From assembly GCF_033962415.1 (NCBI RefSeq), contig NZ_JAVIKH010000002.1, forward strand, positions 186,001-250,000: a DNA stretch of 64,000 nt, read 5' to 3'. Shown here in pieces: positions 16,887 through 25,528 of this stretch. Every line of letters begins with the position of its first letter. The first letter of the stretch is position 1. Source of the DNA: Candidatus Cetobacterium colombiensis. GTDB lineage: Bacteria; Fusobacteriota; Fusobacteriia; Fusobacteriales; Fusobacteriaceae. A program made the position numbers and the translations under genes. The notes under the pieces were generated by a model, which searched no databases, was not told the DNA's origin, and saw only the letters and a program-made list of their open reading frames with translations.

Positions 16887-17666
16887 TTAAATTATTTTTT
16901 TCAATTCCTCTAATACTCCGTTTTCATTGTTACTTCTTGCTATAAAATTAGAAATTTTCTTTACTTCTTCATGTGCATTTTCCATAGCAAAACTAAATTT
17001 CCCTTTTTTTAGCATTTCATAATCATTTAAATAATCACCAAAAATCATAGTTTCTTCATAATCTATTCCTAATTTTTTTTGTAGAGCTTCTAATGCAATC
17101 CCTTTATTCGATTCTATATGACTTATATCTAGCCAAATTTCTCCTGAAACAACAATTTGACTATCGTTTTCCATTTTTACATATGGATAAACATTTTTTT
17201 CTGTTCCAGTTAAATCACAATAAGTTATTTTTATTATCTCGTCTTCTTCTACTTCTAACAAATTAGAAACAATCTTTTTTTCTTCATAATACTTTTCTAC
17301 TTCTTTTATAAACTCAGAATTTTCTGATTCAATGTAAGCTGATTTTTTCCCACACAAAACTATATTTGTTGACGGTATTTTCCTTCCCAATTCTACATAC
17401 TTTTCTATTATATCTTTAGATAAAGTTCTTGAATAAATCTCTTTCCCATTTTCTACTACATAACTTCCATTTTCAGCTATAAAAACAATTTTTTCTTCTA
17501 TTTTTTCAAAATTTTTTTTTAAATTTTGATATTGTCTTCCACTAGCAACAACAAATTTTATACCTTTCTCTTCCATTTTAGAATAAATTTCCCAAAATTC
17601 TTCCGAGAACTTTTTATCATCATTTAAAAATGTTCCATCCATATCTGTAACAACTAGCTTTATCAT
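16887..17666 (-). CDS. Cof-type HAD-superfamily phosphatase
   Basis: A 259-residue cytosolic HAD hydrolase. Motif I is VTDMDGTFLND (Asp8 nucleophile, Asp10 acid), motif II is in FVVASGR, and motif IV is GDYLNDYEML, with a C2-type cap between. This is the Cof/YidA subfamily that dephosphorylates sugar phosphates or related metabolites such as flavin or pyridoxal phosphate precursors. The substrate cannot be set from sequence. It lies 18 bases downstream of the TrmH-type gene and 30 bases upstream of the exported hydrolase gene, in the same operon. Confidence 0.9.
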   Translation of the reverse strand: MIKLVVTDMDGTFLNDDKKFSEEFWEIYSKMEEKGIKFVVASGRQYQNLKKNFEKIEEKIVFIAENGSYVVENGKEIYSRTLSKDIIEKYVELGRKIPSTNIVLCGKKSAYIESENSEFIKEVEKYYEEKKIVSNLLEVEEDEIIKITYCDLTGTEKNVYPYVKMENDSQIVVSGEIWLDISHIESNKGIALEALQKKLGIDYEETMIFGDYLNDYEMLKKGKFSFAMENAHEEVKKISNFIARSNNENGVLEELKKII

Positions 17667-17684
17667 TAAATCCCCCTATAAATT

Positions 17685-18449
17685 TTATTTGTTATTTAAC
17701 TTATTTCGCACTTCGTATAATATAATTCCAGTAGCCATAGCTACATTTAAAGATTCTGCTCCACCATAAATAGGAATTATTACTTTTTCATCACTATTCG
17801 CTATTATATTTTTAGAAATTCCGTCTCCTTCATTTCCAAATATAAATGCATTTTTTTCTTGTAATTTCATTTTTGTATAGTCAATAGAGTCTTTTTCTAA
17901 AGCTGTTGATATAATCTTATACTCTCTATCTTTTAAAAAACCTACCAACTTTTCCTCTTCAATATAATGAATATTTACATTTAAAATAGAACCCATGCTA
18001 CTTCTCACAGTTTTATCGTTATAACAATCAACACTTCCTTTAGTTAAAATTATATCTTTAAAACCTGCTGCATCTGAAACTCTTATGATTGTACCTAAAT
18101 TTCCTGGATCAGAAACTTTATTTAAAACTACAATATTATCTTCTAATTCATTAAGTTCTTTAATTTTAGACTTATAGCAAATAATAACTCCTTGAGAACT
18201 CTCTTGAGAAGTTAATTCTTTAAATAATTTTTCATTTAACATTATTTTTTTACATATGTGATGCTCTGCCATATCTATTACATCATCAGAAATTCCTTCT
18301 CTAAAAATTATCATTTCAGGAAGTTCTTTAAACTCTAAAAATTTTCTTCCCTCTGCCAAATAAAGCTTTTCTAAATCTCTATACTTTTTTGCCTTTAATT
18401 TCTTAATTTTTTTATACATTTCATTGTCTTTACTTGTTATTATATCCAA
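17685..18449 (-). CDS. TrmH/SpoU-family RNA 2'-O-methyltransferase
   Basis: A 254-residue SPOUT methyltransferase. The N-terminal substrate-binding part contains KKIKKLKAKKYRDLEKLYLAEGRKFLEF. The knotted catalytic domain has the three family motifs: NKVSDPGNLGTIIRVSDAAG, IFGNEGDGIS and IPIYGGAESLNVAMATGI. Proteins of this type methylate ribose 2'-O in 23S rRNA or tRNA. Which nucleotide is modified here is not readable (RlmB-like or a tRNA enzyme). It is the first gene of the minus-strand operon that ends with pepV. Its promoter region contains an inverted repeat at 18477-18521. Confidence 0.92.
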   Translation of the reverse strand: MDIITSKDNEMYKKIKKLKAKKYRDLEKLYLAEGRKFLEFKELPEMIIFREGISDDVIDMAEHHICKKIMLNEKLFKELTSQESSQGVIICYKSKIKELNELEDNIVVLNKVSDPGNLGTIIRVSDAAGFKDIILTKGSVDCYNDKTVRSSMGSILNVNIHYIEEEKLVGFLKDREYKIISTALEKDSIDYTKMKLQEKNAFIFGNEGDGISKNIIANSDEKVIIPIYGGAESLNVAMATGIILYEVRNKLNNK

Positions 18450-18543
18450 CTTTACATCTCCTAAAATTATTTATATTTTACTAGATAATTATACATTAAT
18501 TTCATTTCATTTTCTAGTAAATAATACTCTACTGTAATTATTC

Positions 18544-18572
18544 TTGACTATAAATAAAAAATATAATACAAT
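18544..18572 (+). promoter_or_regulatory. Promoter of the PotD-like gene
   Basis: TTGACT (18544-18549), 17-base spacer, TACAAT (18567-18572). The start codon is about 40 bases downstream behind GAGGAGG. Confidence 0.65.
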
Positions 18573-18613
18573 TTTTAATGTTTATATAATTTTTATTTTT
18601 TGAGGAGGTTTAA

Positions 18614-19642
18614 GTGAAAAAAGTTTTGACTTTATTATCGTTGGTTTTTCTTTTACTTTCATGTGGTAGTGAAAAATCTAAAAACGAAAATGTTCTTTAT
18701 CTTTATGGATGGGCTGATTATATTCCTGCTAAAATTTATGAAGATTTTGAAAAAGAGACAGGTATTAAAGTGGTTGAAGATATTTATTCTTCTAACGAAG
18801 AAATGTTTGCAAAGCTTAAAGCTGGTGGAACAGGTTATGATATATTAACACCTTCAACAGATTACGCTGAAATTTTAATGAATGATGGAATGATTGAAAA
18901 ATTAGACAAATCAAAATTACCATCATTAAGTAATATAGATCCTATGGTTCTTGAAAAATTACAATATTTTGATCCTAATAATGAGTATGCTTTCCCTTTT
19001 GCAATGGGAGCTACAACTATTGCAGTTAATACAAAATATGTAAAAGATTTTCCTAGAGATTTTACAATTTATAATGATGCTCAATATAAAGGTAAAATGA
19101 CTTTACTTGACGACATGAGAGAAGTTATGACTTCTGCTTTGGGTACTTTAGGGTATCCTCAAACTACTGAAGATGAAACTGCTATAGCTAATGCTGCTAA
19201 TCTAGTTAAAGAATGGAAAAAAAATATAGCTAAGTTTGATTCTGAATCTTTTGGAAAAGGGTTTGCAAATGGAGATTTCTGGGTTGTTCACTGCTATCCT
19301 GATAACGTTCTTAATGAATTAACTCCAGAGCAACTTGAAACAACTGAATTTATTATTCCTGAAAAAGGTGGTACTGCTTATATTGATTCTTTTGTAATTC
19401 CTAAAACTGCTCCTAATAAAGAAGCAGCTTACAAGTTTTTAAACTTTATTCAAAGACCTGAGAATTACAAACTTGTTGCTGACCATTTAAGAATTCCTTC
19501 TATAAATGTTCCTGCTAGAGAACTTATAACAGTAGAACCTCTATACTCTATAGAAGAATTAAAACACACAGAAATTTTAAGAGATATCAAAAATACTCTT
19601 GATATTCAAAATAAATACTGGCAAGAAATTCTTATAGATTAA
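18614..19642 (+). CDS. potD: PotD-like polyamine-binding lipoprotein (orphan)
   Basis: A 342-residue lipoprotein with a GTG start placed by the GAGGAGG RBS 8 bases upstream. The signal ends in LLSC (Cys17). The body is typical of spermidine/putrescine-binding proteins: YLYGWADYIPAKIYEDFEKE, GGTGYDILTPSTDYAEIL, PFAMGATTIAVNTKYV and the binding-cleft region FIIPEKGGTAYIDSFVIPK. It has its own promoter and terminator, and no potABC genes lie beside it, so the membrane partners must be elsewhere. Polyamine binding is the likely role; I did not verify every ligand residue. Confidence 0.88.
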   Translation: MKKVLTLLSLVFLLLSCGSEKSKNENVLYLYGWADYIPAKIYEDFEKETGIKVVEDIYSSNEEMFAKLKAGGTGYDILTPSTDYAEILMNDGMIEKLDKSKLPSLSNIDPMVLEKLQYFDPNNEYAFPFAMGATTIAVNTKYVKDFPRDFTIYNDAQYKGKMTLLDDMREVMTSALGTLGYPQTTEDETAIANAANLVKEWKKNIAKFDSESFGKGFANGDFWVVHCYPDNVLNELTPEQLETTEFIIPEKGGTAYIDSFVIPKTAPNKEAAYKFLNFIQRPENYKLVADHLRIPSINVPARELITVEPLYSIEELKHTEILRDIKNTLDIQNKYWQEILID

Positions 19643-19646
19643 TTTC

Positions 19647-19684
19647 AAAAGTCTAACTTTTAATTAAGTTAGACTTTTTTATTT
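19647..19684 (+). terminator. Terminator after the PotD-like gene
   Basis: Arms 19647-19659 and 19666-19678 (core AGTCTAACTT/AAGTTAGACT) with a 6-base loop, followed by a T-run. It isolates potD from dnaN. Confidence 0.88.
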
Positions 19685-19685
19685 C

Positions 19686-19714
19686 TTGTAACACTCTTAT
19701 TTATAGTGTATAAT
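19686..19714 (+). promoter_or_regulatory. Promoter of dnaN
   Basis: TTGTAA (19686-19691), 17-base spacer ending in TG, TATAAT (19709-19714). The spacer holds a short inverted repeat ACACT/AGTGT. The dnaN ATG follows about 30 bases later behind AGGAGG. Confidence 0.7.
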
Positions 19715-19744
19715 TTTAGAAAAAACTAATTTTAGGAGGCTTCT

Positions 19745-20839
19745 ATGAATTTTAATATTAGAAAAAATGACTTAGTCGAAATTTTCTCTGAATTTATTAA
19801 TATTTTAAAAGATAACCCTGTTAAACCAATTATTTCTGGTTTAAAAATAGAGTCAAATAATGGTAAAGTAACTTTTACAGGTACTAATTTAGATATCAAC
19901 TACATTAAGACTATCGAATGTGAAACACTTGAAAACGGAGTTGTAATTTTTAAACCTAATTTAGCTTTAGAATATATAAAGCTTTTAGATGATGAAGTTA
20001 TTACACTTTCATCTAAAAATGATATACTTTCAATTCATTTAGCTGAATTTACTTTACTTTTCAACGATAATTTTCCTGAAAACTTAAAATTACCAGCAGT
20101 TGAAGATATCGCTAAAATTTCCCCTCAAGATTTATATAAAAGTTTTGAAAAAACAAAATTTTCAGTAGCACCTTCAACTGAAAATCTAGCTATTAACTGT
20201 ATTAGAATTCTTTTTAGAGATGATAGAATCTCTTTTGTTTCTACCGACTCTTACAGATTAACATATTTAAAAACAGATAATACTGCTTTTTTAAACAAAG
20301 ATTTCTCTATACCTCTTGAATCAGTTAATATTTTATGTAAATTAATTAAAGATTTAAATGAAGATATTACAATTAGTTTAAATGGTGAAAACCTTATTTT
20401 CACTTGGAACAATACATACTTTTTAACGAAAGTTACAACTCTTCCATTCCCAAATTTTGATGCTATTCTTTGTGGTAATAGCTTTAGTAAGGAAATGGAA
20501 TTCAATTACAACGATTTTAAAAGTTCTTTAAAAAAAGTGCTTACAGTCGCTAGAACTAGTAATGAATCTAAAAATGGAGCAATTTTAGATTTTAAAGGAA
20601 AAAAATTATCTATTTCCGCTTCTTCTGGAAAAGCTAAAATTAACCAAAAAGTTGATATGATAAAAATTGGAGAGGATTTTAAATGCTCTTTAAATATAAA
20701 ATTTCTTTTTGAATTTGTTGAAAACCTGAATAATAATGTTTTTATTAAGGGAAATTCATCTTCTGCTATGTTCGAAATTACAGAAAGAGATAATAGCTCT
20801 TATAAATACATTTTAATGCCTCTTGCTTTAAGAGACTAA
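19745..20839 (+). CDS. dnaN: DNA polymerase III beta sliding clamp
   Basis: A 364-residue protein matching DnaN across its three-domain length. Visible blocks include KPIISGLKIESNNGKVTFTG (domain I), SFVSTDSYRLTYLKTD (domain II) and the C-terminal end YKYILMPLALRD, comparable to the canonical MPMRL-type tail that forms the partner-binding pocket. The ring tethers polymerases and repair proteins to DNA. It is not next to dnaA, recF or gyrB here; it has its own promoter and is followed 24 bases later by corA. The clamp assignment is firm despite marked divergence from the E. coli protein. Confidence 0.92.
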   Translation: MNFNIRKNDLVEIFSEFINILKDNPVKPIISGLKIESNNGKVTFTGTNLDINYIKTIECETLENGVVIFKPNLALEYIKLLDDEVITLSSKNDILSIHLAEFTLLFNDNFPENLKLPAVEDIAKISPQDLYKSFEKTKFSVAPSTENLAINCIRILFRDDRISFVSTDSYRLTYLKTDNTAFLNKDFSIPLESVNILCKLIKDLNEDITISLNGENLIFTWNNTYFLTKVTTLPFPNFDAILCGNSFSKEMEFNYNDFKSSLKKVLTVARTSNESKNGAILDFKGKKLSISASSGKAKINQKVDMIKIGEDFKCSLNIKFLFEFVENLNNNVFIKGNSSSAMFEITERDNSSYKYILMPLALRD

Positions 20840-20863
20840 CATTATATTTTAGGTGGTTCTTTT

Positions 20864-21829
20864 ATGATAAAAATTTATAAAAGTCATAATGACATTTTAG
20901 AAAAAAAACTTTTTTCTATTTCTGAAACGCTAGAAGTAGAAAAACTTACAGAAAAAAATACCTGGATTCATTTACTTAATCCAACTGAAGAAGAAATAAA
21001 GGTTGTTACCAATAGTTTTGATATACCTGAAGAGCATATTAGATCTGCTCTTGATGAAGAGGAAAAAGCCCGTTTAGAAATTGATGATGATACTATACTA
21101 GTTATTATCGACGTACCTATACACGATGAAAATAATCGTTGTTCTTTTACTACTGTTCCTCTTGGAATAATTTTATTAAAAGATCATATATTGACGGTTT
21201 CTACAGTTAAACTTTCTCTTATTGAAGAATTTATTCAAGGAAGAATCAAAAGTTTCTTTACTTTTAAAAAAACTAGATTTATACTACAAATGCTTTTTAG
21301 AAATTCTACATATTTCTTATTATATCTAAAACAAATTGGTAGAATAAGTGACAACATAGAACGTCAATTAAAAAATAATCTTAGAAACCAAGAATTAATG
21401 CTTCTTCTTGAACTTGAAAAAAGTTTGGTTTACTTTACAACCTCATTAAAATCTAATGAAGCTGTTCTTGAAAGAATGATGAGAACTGAAATTGTGAAAA
21501 GATATCCTGATGATTTAGAGCTTCTTGAAGACGTTATTATTGAAACTAAACAGGCCATAGAGATGGCTAATATATATTCAAGTATATTAAGTAGTACTAG
21601 AGATGCTTTTTCTACCGTTATGTCAAACAACTTGAACATAGTTATGAAAAAATTAACTTCTATTACAATTGTTTTCGCCATTCCAACAGTTGTTTCAGGG
21701 CTTTGGGGAATGAACGTTGGTGGAGTTCCTTTTGCATCAGATACCTATGGTTTTTTATGGGTTTTACTTGTTGCTATAATTTGTGGAGTTATCATAACTT
21801 GGATTTTATTCAAAAAAGAATTATTTTAA
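20864..21829 (+). CDS. corA: CorA-family divalent cation channel
   Basis: A 321-residue protein of the CorA family, mainly Mg2+ (some members move Co2+ or Ni2+). It has a large cytoplasmic N-terminal domain (WIHLLNPTEEEIKVV early on) and a long helical region. Two C-terminal membrane helices flank the signature loop LWGMNVGG with the GMN selectivity motif; the second helix is VLLVAIICGVIITWILF. It ends in a short charged tail as in the family and acts as a pentamer in the inner membrane. RBS AGGTGG. It lies 24 bases downstream of dnaN with no terminator between, so it is probably co-transcribed. Confidence 0.93.
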   Translation: MIKIYKSHNDILEKKLFSISETLEVEKLTEKNTWIHLLNPTEEEIKVVTNSFDIPEEHIRSALDEEEKARLEIDDDTILVIIDVPIHDENNRCSFTTVPLGIILLKDHILTVSTVKLSLIEEFIQGRIKSFFTFKKTRFILQMLFRNSTYFLLYLKQIGRISDNIERQLKNNLRNQELMLLLELEKSLVYFTTSLKSNEAVLERMMRTEIVKRYPDDLELLEDVIIETKQAIEMANIYSSILSSTRDAFSTVMSNNLNIVMKKLTSITIVFAIPTVVSGLWGMNVGGVPFASDTYGFLWVLLVAIICGVIITWILFKKELF

Positions 21830-21853
21830 AAGCTCTGCTTACAGCAGAGCTTT
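21829..21853. terminator. Bidirectional terminator between corA and the EF-G-like gene
   Basis: Arms AAAGCTCTGCT (21829-21839) and AGCAGAGCTTT (21843-21853) with a 3-base loop. It serves both converging genes. Confidence 0.85.
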
Positions 21854-21857
21854 CTTA

Positions 21858-23921
21858 TTATCTATTTTTTCTTAAATCTATAATTTTTTGAGCTAAATTT
21901 TCTTGTAACTCTTCATATTTTAAAAATTCATATTCAAATCTTCCTCTTCCCTGAGTTAAAGATTTTAAATCTACTGCATATTTTAAAATTTCACTTTCTG
22001 GTACCTCTACTGTTAGCAATTGTTCTGAATAAGCTTTTGGTTCCATTCCCAAAATTCTTCCTCTTCTTTTATTCATATCCCCCATAATATCTCCTATGTA
22101 TTCATCAGGAGCTACTATTTGCATTTTTACGATAGGCTCTAATATTACACACCTAGCATTCTCCAATCCTTTTCTGAAGGCTAATATAGCCGCTTGCTTA
22201 AAAGAGATTTCATTTGAATCAACAGGATGATAAGATCCATCATATAATGTAGCCTTAATATTTATAACTGGATAACCTGCAAGTTTACCTTTTACTTTTG
22301 CTTCTATAAGTCCTTTTTCTACAGCTGGAATATAAGTTCTTGGAACTACTCCACCATGAATATTATCATAAAAAGAAAACTCATCTTCATGTGGTTCAAA
22401 TTTTATAAAAACTTCTCCAAATTGTCCAGCTCCACCTGATTGTTTTTTGTGTCTTCCTTGAGCTTCAACTGTATTTTTTATTGTCTCTCTATACGAAACT
22501 TCTGGCTCTTTTAAAATCGCATTTACTCCAAATTTATTTTCAAGTTTGTTCAACAATATATTTAAATGCTTCTCTCCTTGTCCTCCTAAAATAAGTTCTT
22601 TCGTTTCAAAATTTCTTCCAATAGAAAATGATGGATCTTCATCAAATAATCTTTGTAATGCACCACTTAATTTATCATCATCACTTTTTTCCTTCGGAAT
22701 AATAGACATATATAAACATGGTTTCGGAAATTCAATTACGTTATAAATAATCGGATTATCTTTATCACATAATGTATCTCCTGTTTGAGCATCTAAAATT
22801 TTCATCGTAGCACCAATATCCCCAGCTTGAACTATATCCGAAGGTATTTGTTTCCCGCCTCTAAAAAATGAAATATTTCCAATTTTTATTTTTATATTTT
22901 TGTTAGCTATTAAAACCTCATCATCTTTTTTTATAGTTCCCGAATTTACTTTAAATATAGATATTTTACCCATGTAAGGATCCACTATTGTTTTAAAAAT
23001 AACTGCAGAAAAAGGTTCATCTACTGAAACTTTTCTTTTCAATATTTCCTCTCTATTTAAACCGTATCCCGTTTTAAATCCTTCAGTTACTTCTTGAGGT
23101 GTTGGTAAATAATTATATAACATCTCAAAAAGAGTTGTTACTCCTATTCCGTTACTTGCAGAACCTATTACAACAGGTACAATTTCTCCACTTATTACCC
23201 CATCATGCAATCCTTGTCTAATCTCTTCTTCTGTAAACTCAATTCCAGAAAAATATTTTTCTAATAATCTTTCATCTGTTTCTGCAATAGCTTCTAAAAG
23301 TAAATTCCTTACTTCTGTTATATCTATTTCATTAGGAATTGGTGTATCTTCACACACTTCTCCATTAAAAATTCTTCCTTTTAAATCCACAACATTTACA
23401 AATCCCTTAAATTCTTCTTCAAATCCTATAGGTATACAAAATGGAGCTACTTTTTTTCCTAATTTTTCTTTCATTTCATAAAGAAGTTTTTCGTAATTAT
23501 GAACTCCTTTATTCATTTTATTAATAAAAATTATTCTTGGTATTTCCATTTCTTCAAGTGTTCTCCATGCTCTCTCTGTTCCAACTTCTACACCTGCAGC
23601 CCCATTAATAACTAAGACTGCTCCTCCTGAAACTGCCAACGCTGAAGAAACCTCTCCTGAAAAATCTGAATATCCTGGTGTATCTAATATATTATATTTA
23701 TGACCTAGATATTCCAAAGGTATCACTGAAGTATTTATTGAAAAGCCTTGTTTCATTTCTTCCTTATCAAAATCTGAAACACTTGTTTGGGAATCCACAC
23801 TTCCCATTTTAGAGGTTGTATTAGACATATATAGCATTGCTTCAACTAAGCTACTTTTACCACTTCCACGATGTCCTAAAAGAGTTATATTTCTTATTTC
23901 ATTCATTTCATAGCTAATCAT
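21858..23921 (-). CDS. EF-G-like translational GTPase (EF-G2/FusA2 type)
   Basis: About 687 residues from the ATG at 23921, preferred over 23954 because GGAGGA lies just upstream of it. The layout is that of elongation factor G: GTP-binding domain with P-loop GHRGSGKSS, DTPGYSDF (G3) and INKMNKG (G4), then domains II-V with QSGGAGQFGEVFIKFEP and GDIMGDMNKRRGRILGM. The P-loop differs from the AHIDAGKTT form of housekeeping EF-G and matches the paralogue group often called EF-G2. No rpsL-rpsG-tuf genes surround it, unlike the main fusA. It may act in translocation or ribosome recycling under particular conditions; the precise role is uncertain. Confidence 0.88.
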   Translation of the reverse strand: MISYEMNEIRNITLLGHRGSGKSSLVEAMLYMSNTTSKMGSVDSQTSVSDFDKEEMKQGFSINTSVIPLEYLGHKYNILDTPGYSDFSGEVSSALAVSGGAVLVINGAAGVEVGTERAWRTLEEMEIPRIIFINKMNKGVHNYEKLLYEMKEKLGKKVAPFCIPIGFEEEFKGFVNVVDLKGRIFNGEVCEDTPIPNEIDITEVRNLLLEAIAETDERLLEKYFSGIEFTEEEIRQGLHDGVISGEIVPVVIGSASNGIGVTTLFEMLYNYLPTPQEVTEGFKTGYGLNREEILKRKVSVDEPFSAVIFKTIVDPYMGKISIFKVNSGTIKKDDEVLIANKNIKIKIGNISFFRGGKQIPSDIVQAGDIGATMKILDAQTGDTLCDKDNPIIYNVIEFPKPCLYMSIIPKEKSDDDKLSGALQRLFDEDPSFSIGRNFETKELILGGQGEKHLNILLNKLENKFGVNAILKEPEVSYRETIKNTVEAQGRHKKQSGGAGQFGEVFIKFEPHEDEFSFYDNIHGGVVPRTYIPAVEKGLIEAKVKGKLAGYPVINIKATLYDGSYHPVDSNEISFKQAAILAFRKGLENARCVILEPIVKMQIVAPDEYIGDIMGDMNKRRGRILGMEPKAYSEQLLTVEVPESEILKYAVDLKSLTQGRGRFEYEFLKYEELQENLAQKIIDLRKNR

Positions 23922-24002
23922 AATTGTTCCTCCTGCATTAAGAGATTTTTCCATTAGTACTTATATAGCTAATAAATTTTAATAAGTCAATAGACAAATA
24001 AA

Positions 24003-24028
24003 AAAACCGAGATTAATATCTCGGTTTT
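24003..24028 (-). terminator. Terminator after the HU gene
   Basis: Arms 24003-24013 and 24018-24028 (core ACCGAGAT/ATCTCGGT), followed on the minus strand by a long T-run. It separates hup from the EF-G-like gene. Confidence 0.88.
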
Positions 24029-24040
24029 AACTACTAAAAA

Positions 24041-24316
24041 TTAGTTCATTTTGTCTACTAAAGACTTTCCTGCTTTAAACTTTACAGTTTTCTTAGCTTC
24101 TATTTTGATTTCTTCTCCAGTTTTAGGATTTCTTCCTGTTCTCTCTGGTCTTTCAACTACTTCAAATTTTCCCCATCCGATGAAGTTGATTTCTTCTCCA
24201 GCTTGTAAAGTCTCCTCTATTGTAACTAGAACTGAATCTAACTTTCTTTCTGCTTCTGCTTTTGAAGAGAATACACCTTTTTCAAATAATACTTTTGCGA
24301 ATTCTTTTTTTGTCAT
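24041..24316 (-). CDS. hup: HU-family nucleoid DNA-binding protein
   Basis: A 91-residue HU/IHF-fold protein, the usual size. The N-terminal helices (MTKKEFAKVLFEKGVFSSKA) are followed by the beta arm with GWGKFEVVERPERTGRNPKTG, whose intercalating proline lies in RNP, and a basic C-terminus (KKTVKFKAGKSLVDKMN). It acts as a dimer that bends and compacts DNA. It is a single-gene unit with a TTGAAA-17-TATAAA promoter, RBS AGGAGG and a strong terminator, consistent with high expression. HU rather than IHF is inferred from the arm sequence and from being a lone gene. Confidence 0.95.
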   Translation of the reverse strand: MTKKEFAKVLFEKGVFSSKAEAERKLDSVLVTIEETLQAGEEINFIGWGKFEVVERPERTGRNPKTGEEIKIEAKKTVKFKAGKSLVDKMN

Positions 24317-24364
24317 TATATTTTCCTCCTAAAATGCTTCTATTATTGTAATTAAGTACAGTCA

Positions 24365-24393
24365 TTTATATCACATAAACCAATTAATTTCAA
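24365..24393 (-). promoter_or_regulatory. Promoter of the HU gene
   Basis: Minus strand: TTGAAA (24388-24393), 17-base spacer, TATAAA (24365-24370). The start codon is about 50 bases downstream. Confidence 0.7.
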
Positions 24394-24410
24394 ATGTTTT
24401 TTAGGTTTTT

Positions 24411-24440
24411 TTGGATTTTTTTGCCATTTTATTATATAAT
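24411..24440 (+). promoter_or_regulatory. Likely promoter of the amidase gene
   Basis: TTGGAT (24411-24416), 18-base spacer, TATAAT (24435-24440), about 32 bases before the start codon. Confidence 0.55.
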
Positions 24441-24472
24441 CAAAATATACTAAAGGAAAGGATGTTCTTTAT

Positions 24473-25303
24473 ATGATTAAAAAAATGTTTTCTTTAATTT
24501 TTGCCCTTGTTTTATCTTCGTGCACATCGGTAAAATACAGTATTAATTCGTCTAAATACAAATCAAACTCTTATAATGAAAGAGTTCGATTTGTAGTTTT
24601 ACACTATACTGCATTAAACGATGAGCGTTCTATCACTGCCCTGACCAAAAATAGAGTCAGTTCTCATTATTTAGTCACGCAAGGAAAATATGATCCTGTT
24701 TATTCCTTAGTTAATGACACAAAGCGAGCTTGGCATGCTGGTAAAAGTTCTTTTGATGGCTATATAAACCTTAATGACAATTCAATTGGAATTGAAATTT
24801 CTAATTTAGGTTACTCTAGTGCCAACAAACAAAAAACTTCTAAGCTAAGAGAAGGTATCGTTGATACAACCATGTTTTACCCGTATAACAATGCTCAAAT
24901 TTTTAAAATTGGAATGTTATTAAAAGAACTTACAGTTAAATACAATATCAATCCTAAATACATTGTAGGTCACTCTGATATTGCTCCAACTAGAAAATTT
25001 GATCCAGGTCCAAAATTCCCTTGGAAATATTTACACGACAAATATGGAGTAGGTGCTTGGTACGATAAAAAAGACTTTAATACTTACTATTCTGAAGCTC
25101 TTTTTAAATCTTATTCTGTTGTTGATTTAAAAAAAGAATTACGTAATTACGGATACGATATAAATTCTTCTGATACTTGGGATTTAGAAAGTAAAAAAGT
25201 GGTTTCAGCTTTCCAAATGCACTTTAGACCTAGAAGAATTGATGGGGTTTTCGACCTTGAAACTTTTGCTATTGTTAAAGCATTAAATAAAAAATATAAA
25301 TAA
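24473..25303 (+). CDS. N-acetylmuramoyl-L-alanine amidase lipoprotein (AmiD-like)
   Basis: A 276-residue lipoprotein (lipobox LSSC, Cys17). The amidase_2 (PGRP-like) zinc domain occupies about residues 35-195: VVLHYTA with the first Zn histidine, HAGKSSFDGYINLNDNSIG, and VGHSDIAPTRKFDPGPKFPW with the remaining ligands. A C-terminal peptidoglycan-binding-like domain follows (VVDLKKELRNYGYDIN, VVSAFQMHFRPRRIDGVFD). The order matches E. coli AmiD, an outer-membrane-anchored amidase that cleaves the MurNAc to L-Ala bond in recycling of wall fragments. It stands alone, directly upstream of the riboflavin operon promoter. A distinct terminator after it is not obvious. Confidence 0.9.
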   Translation: MIKKMFSLIFALVLSSCTSVKYSINSSKYKSNSYNERVRFVVLHYTALNDERSITALTKNRVSSHYLVTQGKYDPVYSLVNDTKRAWHAGKSSFDGYINLNDNSIGIEISNLGYSSANKQKTSKLREGIVDTTMFYPYNNAQIFKIGMLLKELTVKYNINPKYIVGHSDIAPTRKFDPGPKFPWKYLHDKYGVGAWYDKKDFNTYYSEALFKSYSVVDLKKELRNYGYDINSSDTWDLESKKVVSAFQMHFRPRRIDGVFDLETFAIVKALNKKYK

Positions 25304-25308
25304 TATTA

Positions 25309-25338
25309 TTGACAAAATAACTTTTCATGTTTTATAAT
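25309..25338 (+). promoter_or_regulatory. Promoter of the riboflavin operon
   Basis: TTGACA (25309-25314), 18-base spacer, TATAAT (25333-25338). Both hexamers are consensus. It drives the FMN leader, which begins about 25 bases downstream. Confidence 0.8.
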
Positions 25339-25367
25339 CAAAGCAACAATATAAAATATGATAGATA

Positions 25368-25487
25368 AACTTCAGGGCAGGGTGAGCTTTTAGCAATTCC
25401 CGACCGGCGGTAATAGTCCGCGAAACCTACGGGTTTGATTTGGTGAAATTCCAAAACCGACAGTATAGTCTGGATGAGAGAAGTGTT
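25368..25487 (+). promoter_or_regulatory. FMN riboswitch (RFN element)
   Basis: The conserved RFN core is directly readable: CTTCAGGGCAGGGTGA, TTCCCGACCGGCGG, AGTCCGCGA, GGTTTGATTTGGTGAAATTC, ACCGACAGT and AGTCTGGATGAGAGAAG. The basal stem pairs ACTTC (25369-25373) with GAAGT (about 25480-25484). It lies between a consensus promoter and ribH and senses flavin mononucleotide. The aptamer's 5' strand CTTCAGGGC (25370-25378) can pair, with one bulged A, with GCCCGAAG (25527-25534), the 5' side of the downstream terminator. So ligand binding should free the terminator and shut the operon off. The aptamer identity is certain; the switching pairing is my reading. Confidence 0.97.
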
Positions 25488-25528
25488 TTTTTTGTACACA
25501 ATTTTCTAAATGTTATTTTTTTTTATGC

